A stretch of 64,000 bases of DNA from RYN-230 sp963718305 (GTDB lineage: Bacteria > Actinomycetota > Actinomycetes > Streptosporangiales > Streptosporangiaceae): assembly GCA_963718305.1 (NCBI GenBank), contig CAVQZG010000010.1:124001-188000 (forward strand), in the 5' to 3' direction. This document shows positions 1 to 7,739 of this stretch, one piece after another (the stretch's first letter is position 1; every line of letters begins with the position of its first letter). Both the position numbers and the translations under genes were made by a program. The notes below the pieces were generated by a model. That model searched no databases and was not told the origin of the DNA. It worked only from the letters and a program-made list of their open reading frames with translations.

Positions 1-815
1 AGGACCCGGCTGCCGATCCCCCGCTCGGCCAGGGCCCCCGCCAGGGCGTGCAGCGGCAGGCTGTGCTGGTCATCCTCGGCCGAGGCGAGCAGGACGGCCC
101 GGTGCTGCACCTGGCCGGGCAGGTCAGCGGCGTGCCGCGAGAACGCCGCGATGACCGCCACCGACAGCAGGTGCTCGGCCTCGACGCACGTCCCGGTGTG
201 CTCAAACCGGTTGCCCAGCCCGGACAGCACCGGAACCAGCAGATCCTCCCAGGTACGGACGCTGCCGTCCCGGATCAGCGCCGCCTGGATGGTCTCGCTG
301 ATCCGTTGCTCGTCCAGGGCCAGCGCGGCGCGGGCCAGGCCACGGGCCGCGGCGGACGCGCCGGGCAGGGCCAGGCGCTGGCCACCCGAGCCATGCCCCG
401 GGCCCGGCCGCGGGGCGGGGGATCCATCGCCGGGATATGCGCCGGCGTCGTGCCCGTCAGCCCCGGGCGCAGCCTCCGCCTGACCGGGCACCAGTACCGC
501 TGTCGCCCGCCCGCCGGCCGCAGCGCCTCCCGCGGCCCCGTCGGCCCCGGCACCGCCGTCCTCCCCGGCCGGGACCAGCGCGACCGGCGCGGTCAGGGCG
601 GCGCGGGCGGCATCAGCGGGGGCCGCGCCGCGCAGGATGAGCTTCTGCATGTGCTCGAGGCGGGTGATGTCCTCCGCCGTGTAACGCCGGTGCTTCCCAG
701 GGCTGAGTTCCCGGGCGCCGATCCCGTACCGCCGGTTCCAGGTACGCAAGGTAGACGGCGCCACCCCGAGACGGCGGGCCACCGCGCCCACGCTGAAACC
801 AACTGTGTCTGTCAT
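1..815 (-). CDS. MerR-family regulator with B12-binding-type sensor region, LitR/CarH-like (partial)
   Basis: The gene reads leftward and runs off the window after 271 codons. The ATG at 815 is preceded by an AGGAAAGG ribosome-binding site. Residues 6-75 form a MerR helix-turn-helix (VARRLGVAPSTLRTWNRRYG, then HRRY). A Gly/Ala/Pro-rich linker follows, then a helical region with F204-x9-E214-H215 and a D-Q-H motif at 249-251. In CarH/LitR proteins the corresponding W-x9-EH and ExH elements hold adenosylcobalamin, the light sensor. Here the Trp position is Phe, while the EH and the histidine ligand are kept. It is a paralogue of the regulator at 6846-7739. It diverges from the cruF-like gene with only 20 bp between the called starts, so it probably controls the carotenoid genes. 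The family call is firm; cobalamin binding and light response are inference. Confidence 0.85.
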   Translation of the reverse strand, partial: MTDTVGFSVGAVARRLGVAPSTLRTWNRRYGIGARELSPGKHRRYTAEDITRLEHMQKLILRGAAPADAARAALTAPVALVPAGEDGGAGADGAAGGAAAGGRATAVLVPGQAEAAPGADGHDAGAYPGDGSPAPRPGPGHGSGGQRLALPGASAAARGLARAALALDEQRISETIQAALIRDGSVRTWEDLLVPVLSGLGNRFEHTGTCVEAEHLLSVAVIAAFSRHAADLPGQVQHRAVLLASAEDDQHSLPLHALAGALAERGIGSRV

Positions 816-835
816 GACCTTTCCTGATGTGACTT

Positions 836-1705
836 ATGCCACCACACGCCGCCGGTAATCCCGGGCCGGGTCCCAGCGCCCGAACCGCCATTCAACTCCG
901 CCCCCGCGCCGCTGGACAAACCAGGCCGCGCGAGCCACGCCGCGCGGCCGCGGCCTGCGGCTGGGTGGCGCTCGCGGCCATGGCCGCAGCCCAGGTGGCC
1001 TCGTCCGGGGCCGGGCACCTGGAGGTCTTCGTCTCGCTGATCGTCGCGCTGCTGGCCGTGGCGAGCGTGTCGTTCACCGCCATCGGATGGGGCTGGCCGC
1101 GCGCGCTCACCGCGGCCGCCGCCGCGTTCGCGCTGGGCCTGGCCGCGGAGTGGACGGGGATCAGGACCGGGTTCCCGTTCGGGGCCTACCGCTACACCGG
1201 GCTGCTGCGCCCGGCCGCGGCGACCGTGCCGCTGGTGGTCCCGCTGGCCTGGGCCGCGATGGGGCTGCCCGGCTACGCGGTGGGGGCCACCGTGGCCCGC
1301 ACCCGCGCGGGGCGGATCGCCGTGGGCGCCGTGGCGCTGACCGCGTGGGACCTGTTCCTGGATCCGCAGATGATCCGCAACGGGTTCTGGCGGTGGGCCC
1401 ACCCGGGCCCGTACCAGGGCGTGCCGTTCAGCAACCTGGCCGGCTGGCTGCTGGTCTCCGCCGCGTTGATGGCAGTGTTCGGCGGCCTGCTCAGATCAAG
1501 ATCATCTCAACTTACGCCCCACCACCCCGGGCTGCTCACCACCTACACGGTGATGGGCGTAATGGAAACGGTGGGGTTTGCCGTGATCTTTCCCCATGGC
1601 CGGGAGATCGCCCTGGCCGGGGCCCTGGGCATGGGCATCCCGGCCGCGCTGGCCTGGGCCCGCCGGGCCCGCAGCCAACCGGGGGAACGCAGCGCCCATG
1701 AGTGA
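836..1705 (+). CDS. cruF: Carotenoid 1,2-hydratase-like membrane protein (CruF / DUF422 family)
   Basis: This polytopic membrane protein of up to 289 residues matches the DUF422/CruF family. CruF members add water to the end of acyclic carotenoids such as lycopene (cyanobacteria, Deinococcus, bacterioruberin producers). Diagnostic elements are EWTGIRTGFPFGAYRY near residue 105, WDLFLDPQM near 182, and the run GFWRWAHPGPYQGVPFSNLAGW. The first 45 residues are low-complexity and not hydrophobic, so a GTG at 965 or ATG at 980 may be the true start. That would also leave room for a divergent promoter. The stop overlaps the next gene's ATG (1698) by 8 bp, so the two are translationally coupled. 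The following desaturase and family-2 glycosyltransferase recreate the CruF-CrtD-CruG set for 1'-hydroxy-carotenoid glycosides. Confidence 0.82.
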   Translation: MPPHAAGNPGPGPSARTAIQLRPRAAGQTRPREPRRAAAACGWVALAAMAAAQVASSGAGHLEVFVSLIVALLAVASVSFTAIGWGWPRALTAAAAAFALGLAAEWTGIRTGFPFGAYRYTGLLRPAAATVPLVVPLAWAAMGLPGYAVGATVARTRAGRIAVGAVALTAWDLFLDPQMIRNGFWRWAHPGPYQGVPFSNLAGWLLVSAALMAVFGGLLRSRSSQLTPHHPGLLTTYTVMGVMETVGFAVIFPHGREIALAGALGMGIPAALAWARRARSQPGERSAHE

Positions 1706-3239
1706 TGTCGTGGTGATCGGCGGCGGGGTGGGCAGCATGGCCACCGCGATCCGGCTGGCCGCCCGGGGACACCGGGTCCAGCTGTTCGAGCGCCGCCATG
1801 AGCTGGGCGGCAAGCTGACCGAGCGGCGCCGGGACGGCTTCGCGTTCGGGCTCGGGCCGTCCTTGCTGACCCTCCCGGACCTGTTCGGCGCGCTCGCCGC
1901 GGAGGCGGGCCGCAAGCTGGATGAGCTGGTGACCCTGACCGAGGTCGATCCGGTGTGCCGGTACCACTTCCCCGACGGCAGCGTCCTCGACGCGCGCAGC
2001 GATCCCGGGGCGATGGCCGCGGAGGTGGAGCGCTTCTCGCCCGGACAGGGCCAGGCCTGGCAGCGCTACTTCGAATGGGGGGAACGGTGCTGGGCGGCGA
2101 GCGAGCGGGCGTTCCTGTCCGGCCCGCTGGACCTGCCCGGGCTGGCCCGCCGCCAGGCCAGCCTGTCCGACCTGTTCGCCAGCGCCCCCGGGCAGACGCT
2201 GGCCGGGCTGGCCCGCCGCTTCTTCACCGATCCCCGCCTGATCCAGTACGCCTGCCGGTACGCGACCTACTCGGGTTCGGATCCGTACCAGGCGCCCGCC
2301 GCGGTGGGGTGCATCCCGTACCTGGAGCACGCCCGGGGGGCCTGGTACGTGGATGGCGGGCTGGCCCGGCTGCGGGACGCGCTGGCCCGGCTGCTGGCCG
2401 ATCTGGGCGTGGTGGTGCACACGGGGGCCACGGTGTCCCAGGTCCTGACGGCCGACGGGCAGCCCGCCGCGGGACCGGGACCGGGCTGGCCAGGCCGGGG
2501 CCGGCCGGGCCTGGGCCGGGCGGCTCGCGGCCGGGTCGGCGGGGTGCTGGTGGCCGGCGAGCGGGTGCCCGCCCACATCGTGGTCTGCGGCGCGGATTCG
2601 GCCCGGCTGTACCGGGATCTCTGGCCGTCCCGGGCGATGCGCCGCCGGATCGCCCGGATCGGGCCCTCGTCTTCCGGATTCCTGGTGCTGGCCGCACTCC
2701 GCGGGCGCACCTCCGGGCTCGCCCACCACAACGTCATCTTCTCCGCGGACTACCGCGCGGAGTTCGCGGACATCTTCGGCCGCGGCCGGCCGCCCGCCGA
2801 CCCGACGATCTACGTGGGCTGCCCCGCGGCCCAGGACCCGGCGACCGCCCCGCCCGGGCACGAGGGCCTGACCCTGCTGGTCAACGTCCCGGCCGCGAGC
2901 CCCGGGAACTGGGGCCGGTCCGCCGCCGGCTACGCGGAACTGCTGCTGGACAAGCTGGACGCCGCGGGCCTCGGCGTGCGTGACCGGGTGCTGTTCACCG
3001 AGACGCTGACCCCGGCCGACTTCGAGCACCGCTACGACGGCTGGCTGGGCTCGATCTACGGGACCTCGCACAACGGCCGGCTGGCGCCGTTCCGCCGTCC
3101 GGGCAACCGGGGCCCGCTGGCCGGCCTGTACCTGGTCGGCGGGTCGGTGCACCCGGGGGGCGGACTGCCCTTGGTCGTCATCGGGTCGCGCATCGTGGCG
3201 GATCTGGTCACCGAGGATCTCGCCACGGGGAGGCTCTGA
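1698..3239 (+). CDS. CrtI/CrtD-family carotenoid desaturase (FAD oxidoreductase)
   Basis: The 513-residue product has an N-terminal dinucleotide fold (VVVIGGGVGSMATAIRLA, residues 4-21), the RHELGGKLTERRRDGF segment, and the family C-terminal signature GGSVHPGGGLPLVVIGSR. The HPGGGLPLV form and the position behind a CruF-like hydratase favour a C-3',4' desaturase (CrtD) over phytoene desaturase. A canonical crtI lies separately at 8842-10317. The ATG at 1698 was chosen because the FAD fold begins directly after it and it overlaps the cruF-like stop. An insertion of about 25 Gly/Pro/Arg-rich residues near position 260-285 has no counterpart in the family core. The next gene begins 2 bp after the stop, so this is an operon. 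The product specificity is inferred from context. Confidence 0.82.
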   Translation: MSDVVVIGGGVGSMATAIRLAARGHRVQLFERRHELGGKLTERRRDGFAFGLGPSLLTLPDLFGALAAEAGRKLDELVTLTEVDPVCRYHFPDGSVLDARSDPGAMAAEVERFSPGQGQAWQRYFEWGERCWAASERAFLSGPLDLPGLARRQASLSDLFASAPGQTLAGLARRFFTDPRLIQYACRYATYSGSDPYQAPAAVGCIPYLEHARGAWYVDGGLARLRDALARLLADLGVVVHTGATVSQVLTADGQPAAGPGPGWPGRGRPGLGRAARGRVGGVLVAGERVPAHIVVCGADSARLYRDLWPSRAMRRRIARIGPSSSGFLVLAALRGRTSGLAHHNVIFSADYRAEFADIFGRGRPPADPTIYVGCPAAQDPATAPPGHEGLTLLVNVPAASPGNWGRSAAGYAELLLDKLDAAGLGVRDRVLFTETLTPADFEHRYDGWLGSIYGTSHNGRLAPFRRPGNRGPLAGLYLVGGSVHPGGGLPLVVIGSRIVADLVTEDLATGRL

Positions 3240-3241
3240 CC

Positions 3242-4444
3242 ATGAAGCTGCACACCGCGGCGCAGGCGGCCGCCGCGGCCGTGGTGGCGACCCGGCTGGC
3301 CCGGGGCCGTCACCGGCGGCCGCCGCTGCGGGCGGGGGCGCCGCTGCCCGCGGGGACCACGGTGTCGGCCGTCATCCCGGCCCGGGATGAGGCCGCGCGG
3401 ATCGGCCCCTGCGTGCTCGCGGCCCGCGCCGACCCGGGGGTCAGCGAGGTGCTCGTGGTGGACGACGAGTCCACGGACGGCACCGCCGCGGCGGCCGCCC
3501 GGGCCGGGGCCCGGGTCATCCCCGGCCGGCCCCTGCCCGGGGGCTGGGTCGGCAAGCAGTGGGCGCTGCAGCAGGGCCTGGAGGTCGCGTCGGGCGAGTA
3601 CGTGCTCACCCTGGACGCCGACGCGCGGCCCCGGCCCGGCCTGGCGGCGGCGCTGGTCACGGCGGCCACCGGGGGGCCTTTCGACCTGGTCAGCGCGGGT
3701 CCCCGGTTCGTCTGCGACAGCGCGGCCGAACAGGGCCTGCACGCGGCCATGCTGGCCACCCTGGTCTACCGGTTCGGCCCGATCGGGCCGGCCCGCCAGC
3801 CGGCCCCGCACCGCGTGGTGGTCAACGGGCAGTGCCTGCTGGCCCGCCGGGCCGGGCTGGCCGCCGCGGGCGGCTTCGCGCCGGTCCGCGGGTACCTCAC
3901 CGACGACATCGCGCTGGCCCGGGACCTGGCCCGGCGGGGCTGGCGGATCGGCTTTCTCGACGGGCGTGACCTGCTGGACGTGGACATGCACGCGTCCATG
4001 ACCGAGGTGTGGCGGGAATGGGGCCGGTCGCTGCCGATGGCCGACGTGACCAGCCCGGCCGGCCTGGCCGCCGACCTGGCGGTCCTGGGCCTCACCACGG
4101 CGCTGCCGCTGGCCCGGCTGGCCGCCGGGCGGCCCACCGCGCTGGACCTGGGCCTGCTCGCGCTGCGGGTGTCCCTGCTGGTCCCGCTGCGCGGCTGCTA
4201 CGCGTCGCCGGGGCCGGGACTGTATTTCTCGCCGCTGGCTGACGTGGCCGCGCTCATCCGGATGACGGGCGGGACTATTCGGCCGGTGCGGTCCTGGCGG
4301 GGGCGCCGTTATCCGGTGTCCCGGGCTCCGGCTGAGCGCCGGGCGCCAGCCTCGTTTCCTGGTGCGATGGCCATGCCCCCGGACCCGGCCGGCGCTTCCG
4401 GTGCCGCGCGGCGAGCGCGGCCATCGCGAACCGCACCCCGATGA
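3242..4444 (+). CDS. Family 2 glycosyltransferase, CruG/CrtQ-like carotenoid glycosyltransferase
   Basis: The 400-residue protein is a GT-A fold transferase. It shows SAVIPARDEAARIG near residue 41, VVDDESTDGT near 76, the metal-binding DAD motif in LTLDADARPRPG near 123, and the acidic pair LTDDIALARDL near 220, followed by hydrophobic segments. This layout fits the membrane-linked HpnB/CruG/CrtQ group that glycosylates polyisoprenoids. Its place as the third gene after the CruF-like hydratase and CrtD-like desaturase suggests it puts a sugar on the 1'- or 2'-hydroxyl of the carotenoid. The last ~55 residues are Arg/Pro/Ala-rich and overlap the converging plsY-like gene by 170 bp, so the family domain probably ends near TIRPVRSWRGRRY. 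The sugar donor is unknown. Confidence 0.8.
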   Translation: MKLHTAAQAAAAAVVATRLARGRHRRPPLRAGAPLPAGTTVSAVIPARDEAARIGPCVLAARADPGVSEVLVVDDESTDGTAAAAARAGARVIPGRPLPGGWVGKQWALQQGLEVASGEYVLTLDADARPRPGLAAALVTAATGGPFDLVSAGPRFVCDSAAEQGLHAAMLATLVYRFGPIGPARQPAPHRVVVNGQCLLARRAGLAAAGGFAPVRGYLTDDIALARDLARRGWRIGFLDGRDLLDVDMHASMTEVWREWGRSLPMADVTSPAGLAADLAVLGLTTALPLARLAAGRPTALDLGLLALRVSLLVPLRGCYASPGPGLYFSPLADVAALIRMTGGTIRPVRSWRGRRYPVSRAPAERRAPASFPGAMAMPPDPAGASGAARRARPSRTAPR

Positions 4445-5001
4445 GCGACATCAGCGCGCCCGTGGCCGCGACCTCCAGGGCCGGAGTGAAGATCAATTGC
4501 AGGACCGGGGCCGCGAACACGCCGGCCCGCGCGCCGATCGCGAAGGACCGGAAGAGGAGGGCCACCCCGGCGCAGAGCGCGATGCCCAGGACGAAGGCGG
4601 GCGGGCAGATGACCGCGAAGCCGCCGGCGAAGGTGAGCACGCTCCGGCCGCCGCGCAGCCGGGCGAACACGGGCCAGGCGTGCCCGATCATGGCCGCCGC
4701 GACGGCCGCGTACACCAGGGCCACCGCATCGGGTGCCCGGCCGGCCAGGATCCCGTGTCCCACTACCCCGTGCCCCAGCATCAGGCCGAGCAGCCCGGCC
4801 GCGGTGCCCTTCAGCGTGTCCCCGGCCAGCACCGGGACGGCGCCGGCCCAGCCCAGCTGGTCCTTCATGTTCCAGAAGCCCGGGTTCTGGTCCCCGGCCT
4901 GGCGCGGGTCGAACCCCGCGCGCGCGGCCGGCCAGCACCGCGACCGGAATCGAGCCCAGGAGGTAGCCGCCGGCCACGGCAGCCACCCAGGAGTCAATCA
5001 T
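4275..5001 (-). pseudogene. plsY: PlsY-like glycerol-3-phosphate acyltransferase family protein, frameshifted as sequenced
   Basis: Two overlapping frames together make one PlsY-family membrane protein. Residues 1-29 (GGYLLGSIPVAVLAGRARG) are read from 5001. FDPRQAGDQNPGFWN, GDTLKGTAAG and GHAWPVFARLRGGRSVLTFAGG are read one frame over. The break lies in the four-base C run at 4914-4917; removing one base restores a 241-residue protein. PlsY uses acyl-phosphate, made by PlsX, to acylate glycerol-3-phosphate. This copy departs from the usual GSGNxGAxN loop (GDQNPGFWN) and from GGKG (GGRS), so it looks like a specialised paralogue. A plsX-like gene sits 0.8 kb away in the same cluster. Its start codon overlaps that of crtA on the other strand. 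The break may be a sequencing error or real decay. Confidence 0.7.
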
Positions 5002-5698
5002 GATCGCCTCTTTTCACCTCACCCGATACCCGCGGGAGCACGCCCAGCGCGCGTTCAGCCGGATGGCGTTCGACCGGCCGGTGCTGGCCCGGACCGACGG
5101 GCTGCGGTTCTGGCGGATGCTCGGCACCGCGCGGGGCAACGCGATGAGCCTGAGCGCCGACCTGCGCCGCTGGGCGATGTTCGCCGTGTGGCAGGACGAC
5201 GCGGCCCTGGACCGGTTCCTGGACCAGTCGCCCATCGCAGCCGGATGGCGATCCGCCGGGCAGGAAACCTGGTCGGTCCGGCTCGGCTACGCGGGCGGGC
5301 ACGGCCAGTGGGGCGGCCGCGACCCCTTCGACGGGATGACCGCGCAGGAGGTGGCCGCGGGGCAGCCGGTGGCCGTGCTGACCCGGGCGGCGATCCGGCC
5401 CCGGCGGCTGGTCCGCTTCTACCGCGCGGTGCCCGCGGTGGACCAGGCGCTGGCCAGCGCGGACGGGTGCCTGCGCGCCGTGGGCATCGGCGAGTTCCCG
5501 GTCGCCCGGCAGGCGACGTTCAGCCTGTGGCGGGACACCAGCGCGGTGCGCGGCTTCGCGTACACGGGAGCCGCGCACGCCGCGGTGATCACCCGGACCC
5601 GGCGGGAGAACTGGTTCGCCGAAGAATGCTTCGCCCGGTTCATCCCGTACGCGTCGGCCGGCTCCTGGGACGGCGCCGACCCGCTGGGCGGGACCTGA
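5000..5698 (+). CDS. crtA: Spheroidene monooxygenase-like carotenoid 2-oxygenase (CrtA)
   Basis: The 232-residue protein fits CrtA, the enzyme that adds keto groups at C-2 of acyclic carotenoids. Family features are SFHLTRYP at the N terminus, DGLRFWRMLGTARG near residue 34, LTRAAIRPRRLVRFYRAVP near 128, GIGEFPVARQATFSLW near 162 and FARFIPYASAGSWDGADPL at the end. The family normally starts at this point, which supports ATG 5000. That codon overlaps the ATG of the opposite plsY-like gene (4999-5001), leaving no separate upstream region, so its promoter and leader must lie inside the plsY-like coding sequence. A CrtA enzyme implies that the final pigment keeps an acyclic end. Confidence 0.85.
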   Translation: MIASFHLTRYPREHAQRAFSRMAFDRPVLARTDGLRFWRMLGTARGNAMSLSADLRRWAMFAVWQDDAALDRFLDQSPIAAGWRSAGQETWSVRLGYAGGHGQWGGRDPFDGMTAQEVAAGQPVAVLTRAAIRPRRLVRFYRAVPAVDQALASADGCLRAVGIGEFPVARQATFSLWRDTSAVRGFAYTGAAHAAVITRTRRENWFAEECFARFIPYASAGSWDGADPLGGT

Positions 5699-5730
5699 GC
5701 GGGCCAGGCTGGTGCCGGCCGCGACAGCAC

Positions 5731-5795
5731 TGGTCACCACAGCACTGGTCACCACGGGGCTGGTCACCACGGGGCTGGTCACCACGGGGCTGGTC
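5731..5795. repeat. 15-bp tandem repeat
   Basis: The core tggtcaccac begins at 5731, 5746, 5761 and 5776, with a partial fifth copy at 5791, a period of exactly 15 bp. It fills the gap between the end of crtA and the end of the converging plsX-like gene. No function is evident. The 15-bp period recurs elsewhere in the window. Confidence 0.9.
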
Positions 5796-6810
5796 ATGAG
5801 AGGGCGCTGGCCGGTGAGCCGGCGGCCGCCTGCCCGGCCTGCCCGGCCGTCCCGGCCCGGACCAGATCGCGGGCCAGCAGGCAGGCCCGGGTGATGGCCC
5901 GGGCCCGGGCCGAGCCATGCGCGATGACGACGGTGCCACCCAGGCCGAGCAGCACCGCCCCGCCGTGCGCGTCGGCGTCGAACCGCTCGGCCAGGCGGCG
6001 CAGCCGGCTCCGGTTGGCGAACTGGGCTACCGTGCCGGCCGGCCCGGCGGTGAGCGCGGCCCGCGTCTCGGTGACCGCGAGGCGCAGGCTGCCCTCGATC
6101 GTCTTCAGCGCCACGTTGCCGGTGAAGCCGTCGGTGACCACGACATCCACGGCGCCAGCCAGGGCGTCGCGCCCCTCCACGTTGCCGGTGAACCTGACCG
6201 GCGCGGCGCAGAGCAGGGGCTGGGCCCGGCGGGCCAGCCGGTTGCCTTTGCCCGGCTCGGAGCCGATCGTGAGCAGGCCCACGGTGGGCGACTCGACCCC
6301 CAGGACGGCCCGGGCGTAGCCCGCCCCGAGCACCCCGAACTGGGCCAGCATCTCCGGGGTGGGGTCGGCGGTGGCCCCGGCGTCCAGCAGCACGGTGCCC
6401 CGCCCGGCCGTCGGCAGCAGCACCGCAATGGCCGGGCGCAGCACGCCTGGCGCGCAGCCCAGCGTGGCCACCGCAGTGGCCACCGTGCCGCCGGTCGAGC
6501 CCGCGGACACCAGGGCACCGGCCTGCCCGCTGGCGACCAGCCCGCAGGCGACCGCCGCGCTGGTGCCCGGCAGGCCGCGCATCCGCACCCCGCTGTCCCC
6601 CATCGGGATCACCTCGGCGGCGTGCACTACCTCGATGTCGGGCGCCGCGCCGTGCTCGTCCAGCAGCGCCCGCAGCGTCCCGGCGTCCCCGGCCAGGACC
6701 ACCCGGACACCATGCTCGCGCACCGCCGCGACCGCGCCCGCGACCTGCTCGCGGGGCGCGTGGTCGCCACCCATGGCGTCCAGCACGATCGGTGCGCCGG
6801 ATCCCGGCAT
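5794..6810 (-). CDS. plsX: PlsX-like phosphate acyltransferase in the carotenoid operon
   Basis: PlsX turns acyl-ACP into acyl-phosphate, the donor used by PlsY. The 338-residue product shows the family start IVLDAMGGDHAP (residues 7-18), GALVSAGSTGGT, RPAIAVLLPTAGRGTVLLDAG, VGLLTIGSEPGKGN and VVVTDGFTGNVALK. Several positions differ from housekeeping PlsX (GNTGA to GSTGG, GEE to GSEP), so it looks like a paralogue. The start at 6810 is set by a GAGGAGGGG site and the family N terminus. It is the last gene of the crtE-crtI-crtB-regulator run, 35 bp after the regulator. A plsX inside a pigment operon is unusual; supplying acyl groups for a carotenoid glycoside ester is an inference. The C terminus is Ala/Gly-rich. 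Confidence 0.85.
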   Translation of the reverse strand: MPGSGAPIVLDAMGGDHAPREQVAGAVAAVREHGVRVVLAGDAGTLRALLDEHGAAPDIEVVHAAEVIPMGDSGVRMRGLPGTSAAVACGLVASGQAGALVSAGSTGGTVATAVATLGCAPGVLRPAIAVLLPTAGRGTVLLDAGATADPTPEMLAQFGVLGAGYARAVLGVESPTVGLLTIGSEPGKGNRLARRAQPLLCAAPVRFTGNVEGRDALAGAVDVVVTDGFTGNVALKTIEGSLRLAVTETRAALTAGPAGTVAQFANRSRLRRLAERFDADAHGGAVLLGLGGTVVIAHGSARARAITRACLLARDLVRAGTAGQAGQAAAGSPASALS

Positions 6811-6845
6811 GGGCCCCTCCTCGCGGGGTGTGGGTGGTGGGTGGC

Positions 6846-7739
6846 TCATCCCGGCGACGCGAAGGCGCGGGCGGCTAGGTCGGCGGCGGCCTCTTCGAGT
6901 GTGCCGGCCAGGTGCGCCGCGGACCCCGGCCGCCGCTCCTGCCACCCCGGGCCGCCGACCACGATCCGCGGCCCGGCGGGCAGGCCCTCCAGCAGACCGG
7001 GCTGCGCGGTCGCCGGTACCTGGGACCACACGAACACCGCGGCCGGGCCGACGGTGCTGACCGCGTGGGCCAGGGCCTGCCGGGGTACCCGGCCGCCGAG
7101 CTGGCGGACGTCCACGCCCTGGCCGGCCAGTTCCGCGTGCAGCGCGTACACCGGGAGCACGTGCTGCTCTTCTTCGGCGCAGGCCAGGATGACCGGCCGG
7201 ACCGTCCGGGCGGACGGCGCCAGGGTGATGATCGCGAGCAGGGTGGTGAGCAGCGAGCCGGACAGCATGTGCTCGACCGCCACGTGGCCGGCGACGGCGG
7301 GATCATGGCGGCCGAGCTCCTGTAGCGCCGGGACGGCCAGGCCCTGCCAGGCGGCGATGACCCCATGCCGGGCGAAGGCGTCGCCGAGCATGGAGCACAG
7401 CAGTGGCGCGTCCAGGCTCATGGCGGCGCGGGTCAGCAGCTCCGCAGAGATCAGGGAGTCCGCGGCCGGCGGGCGGCCCGCCGGGTCGCCGGCCGCCAGT
7501 GCGGCCAGACCGGCGGCCTGAGCCGGAGGCACGCCGGTCACCACCAGGGTCCGCATGGCCCGCAACCGGATCAGGTCAGCCGAGGTGTACCGGCGGTGCC
7601 CGCCCGCGCTGCGGCCGGACGGCCCGATCCCGTGCCGGCGTTCCCAGGTCCGCAGGGTCGCGGCGGGAATGCCGAGTCGCCGGGCGGCGCCACTCACCGT
7701 GAACACCGGCTCAGGCAGCGAGGCCGGGGCGGAGGTCAC
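6846..7739 (-). CDS. litR: MerR-family B12-binding-type regulator, LitR/CarH-like
   Basis: The 297-residue protein has a MerR DNA-binding domain (AARRLGIPAATLRTWERRHG, HRRYTSADLIRLR; residues 13-70). A helical region ending in D-x9-EH (AVEHMLSG) follows, then a C-terminal domain carrying E-Q-H (EEEQHVLP) and VVGGPGWQ. LitR of Streptomyces and CarH of Thermus bind adenosylcobalamin with W-x9-EH and ExH. Here EH and the lower-ligand His remain, but the Trp position is Asp. It starts with GTG overlapping the crtB stop (GTGA), so it is made from the carotenoid mRNA itself, an autoregulatory arrangement. It probably represses crtE in the dark; light sensing is inferred from family and context. Confidence 0.87.
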   Translation of the reverse strand: MTSAPASLPEPVFTVSGAARRLGIPAATLRTWERRHGIGPSGRSAGGHRRYTSADLIRLRAMRTLVVTGVPPAQAAGLAALAAGDPAGRPPAADSLISAELLTRAAMSLDAPLLCSMLGDAFARHGVIAAWQGLAVPALQELGRHDPAVAGHVAVEHMLSGSLLTTLLAIITLAPSARTVRPVILACAEEEQHVLPVYALHAELAGQGVDVRQLGGRVPRQALAHAVSTVGPAAVFVWSQVPATAQPGLLEGLPAGPRIVVGGPGWQERRPGSAAHLAGTLEEAAADLAARAFASPG

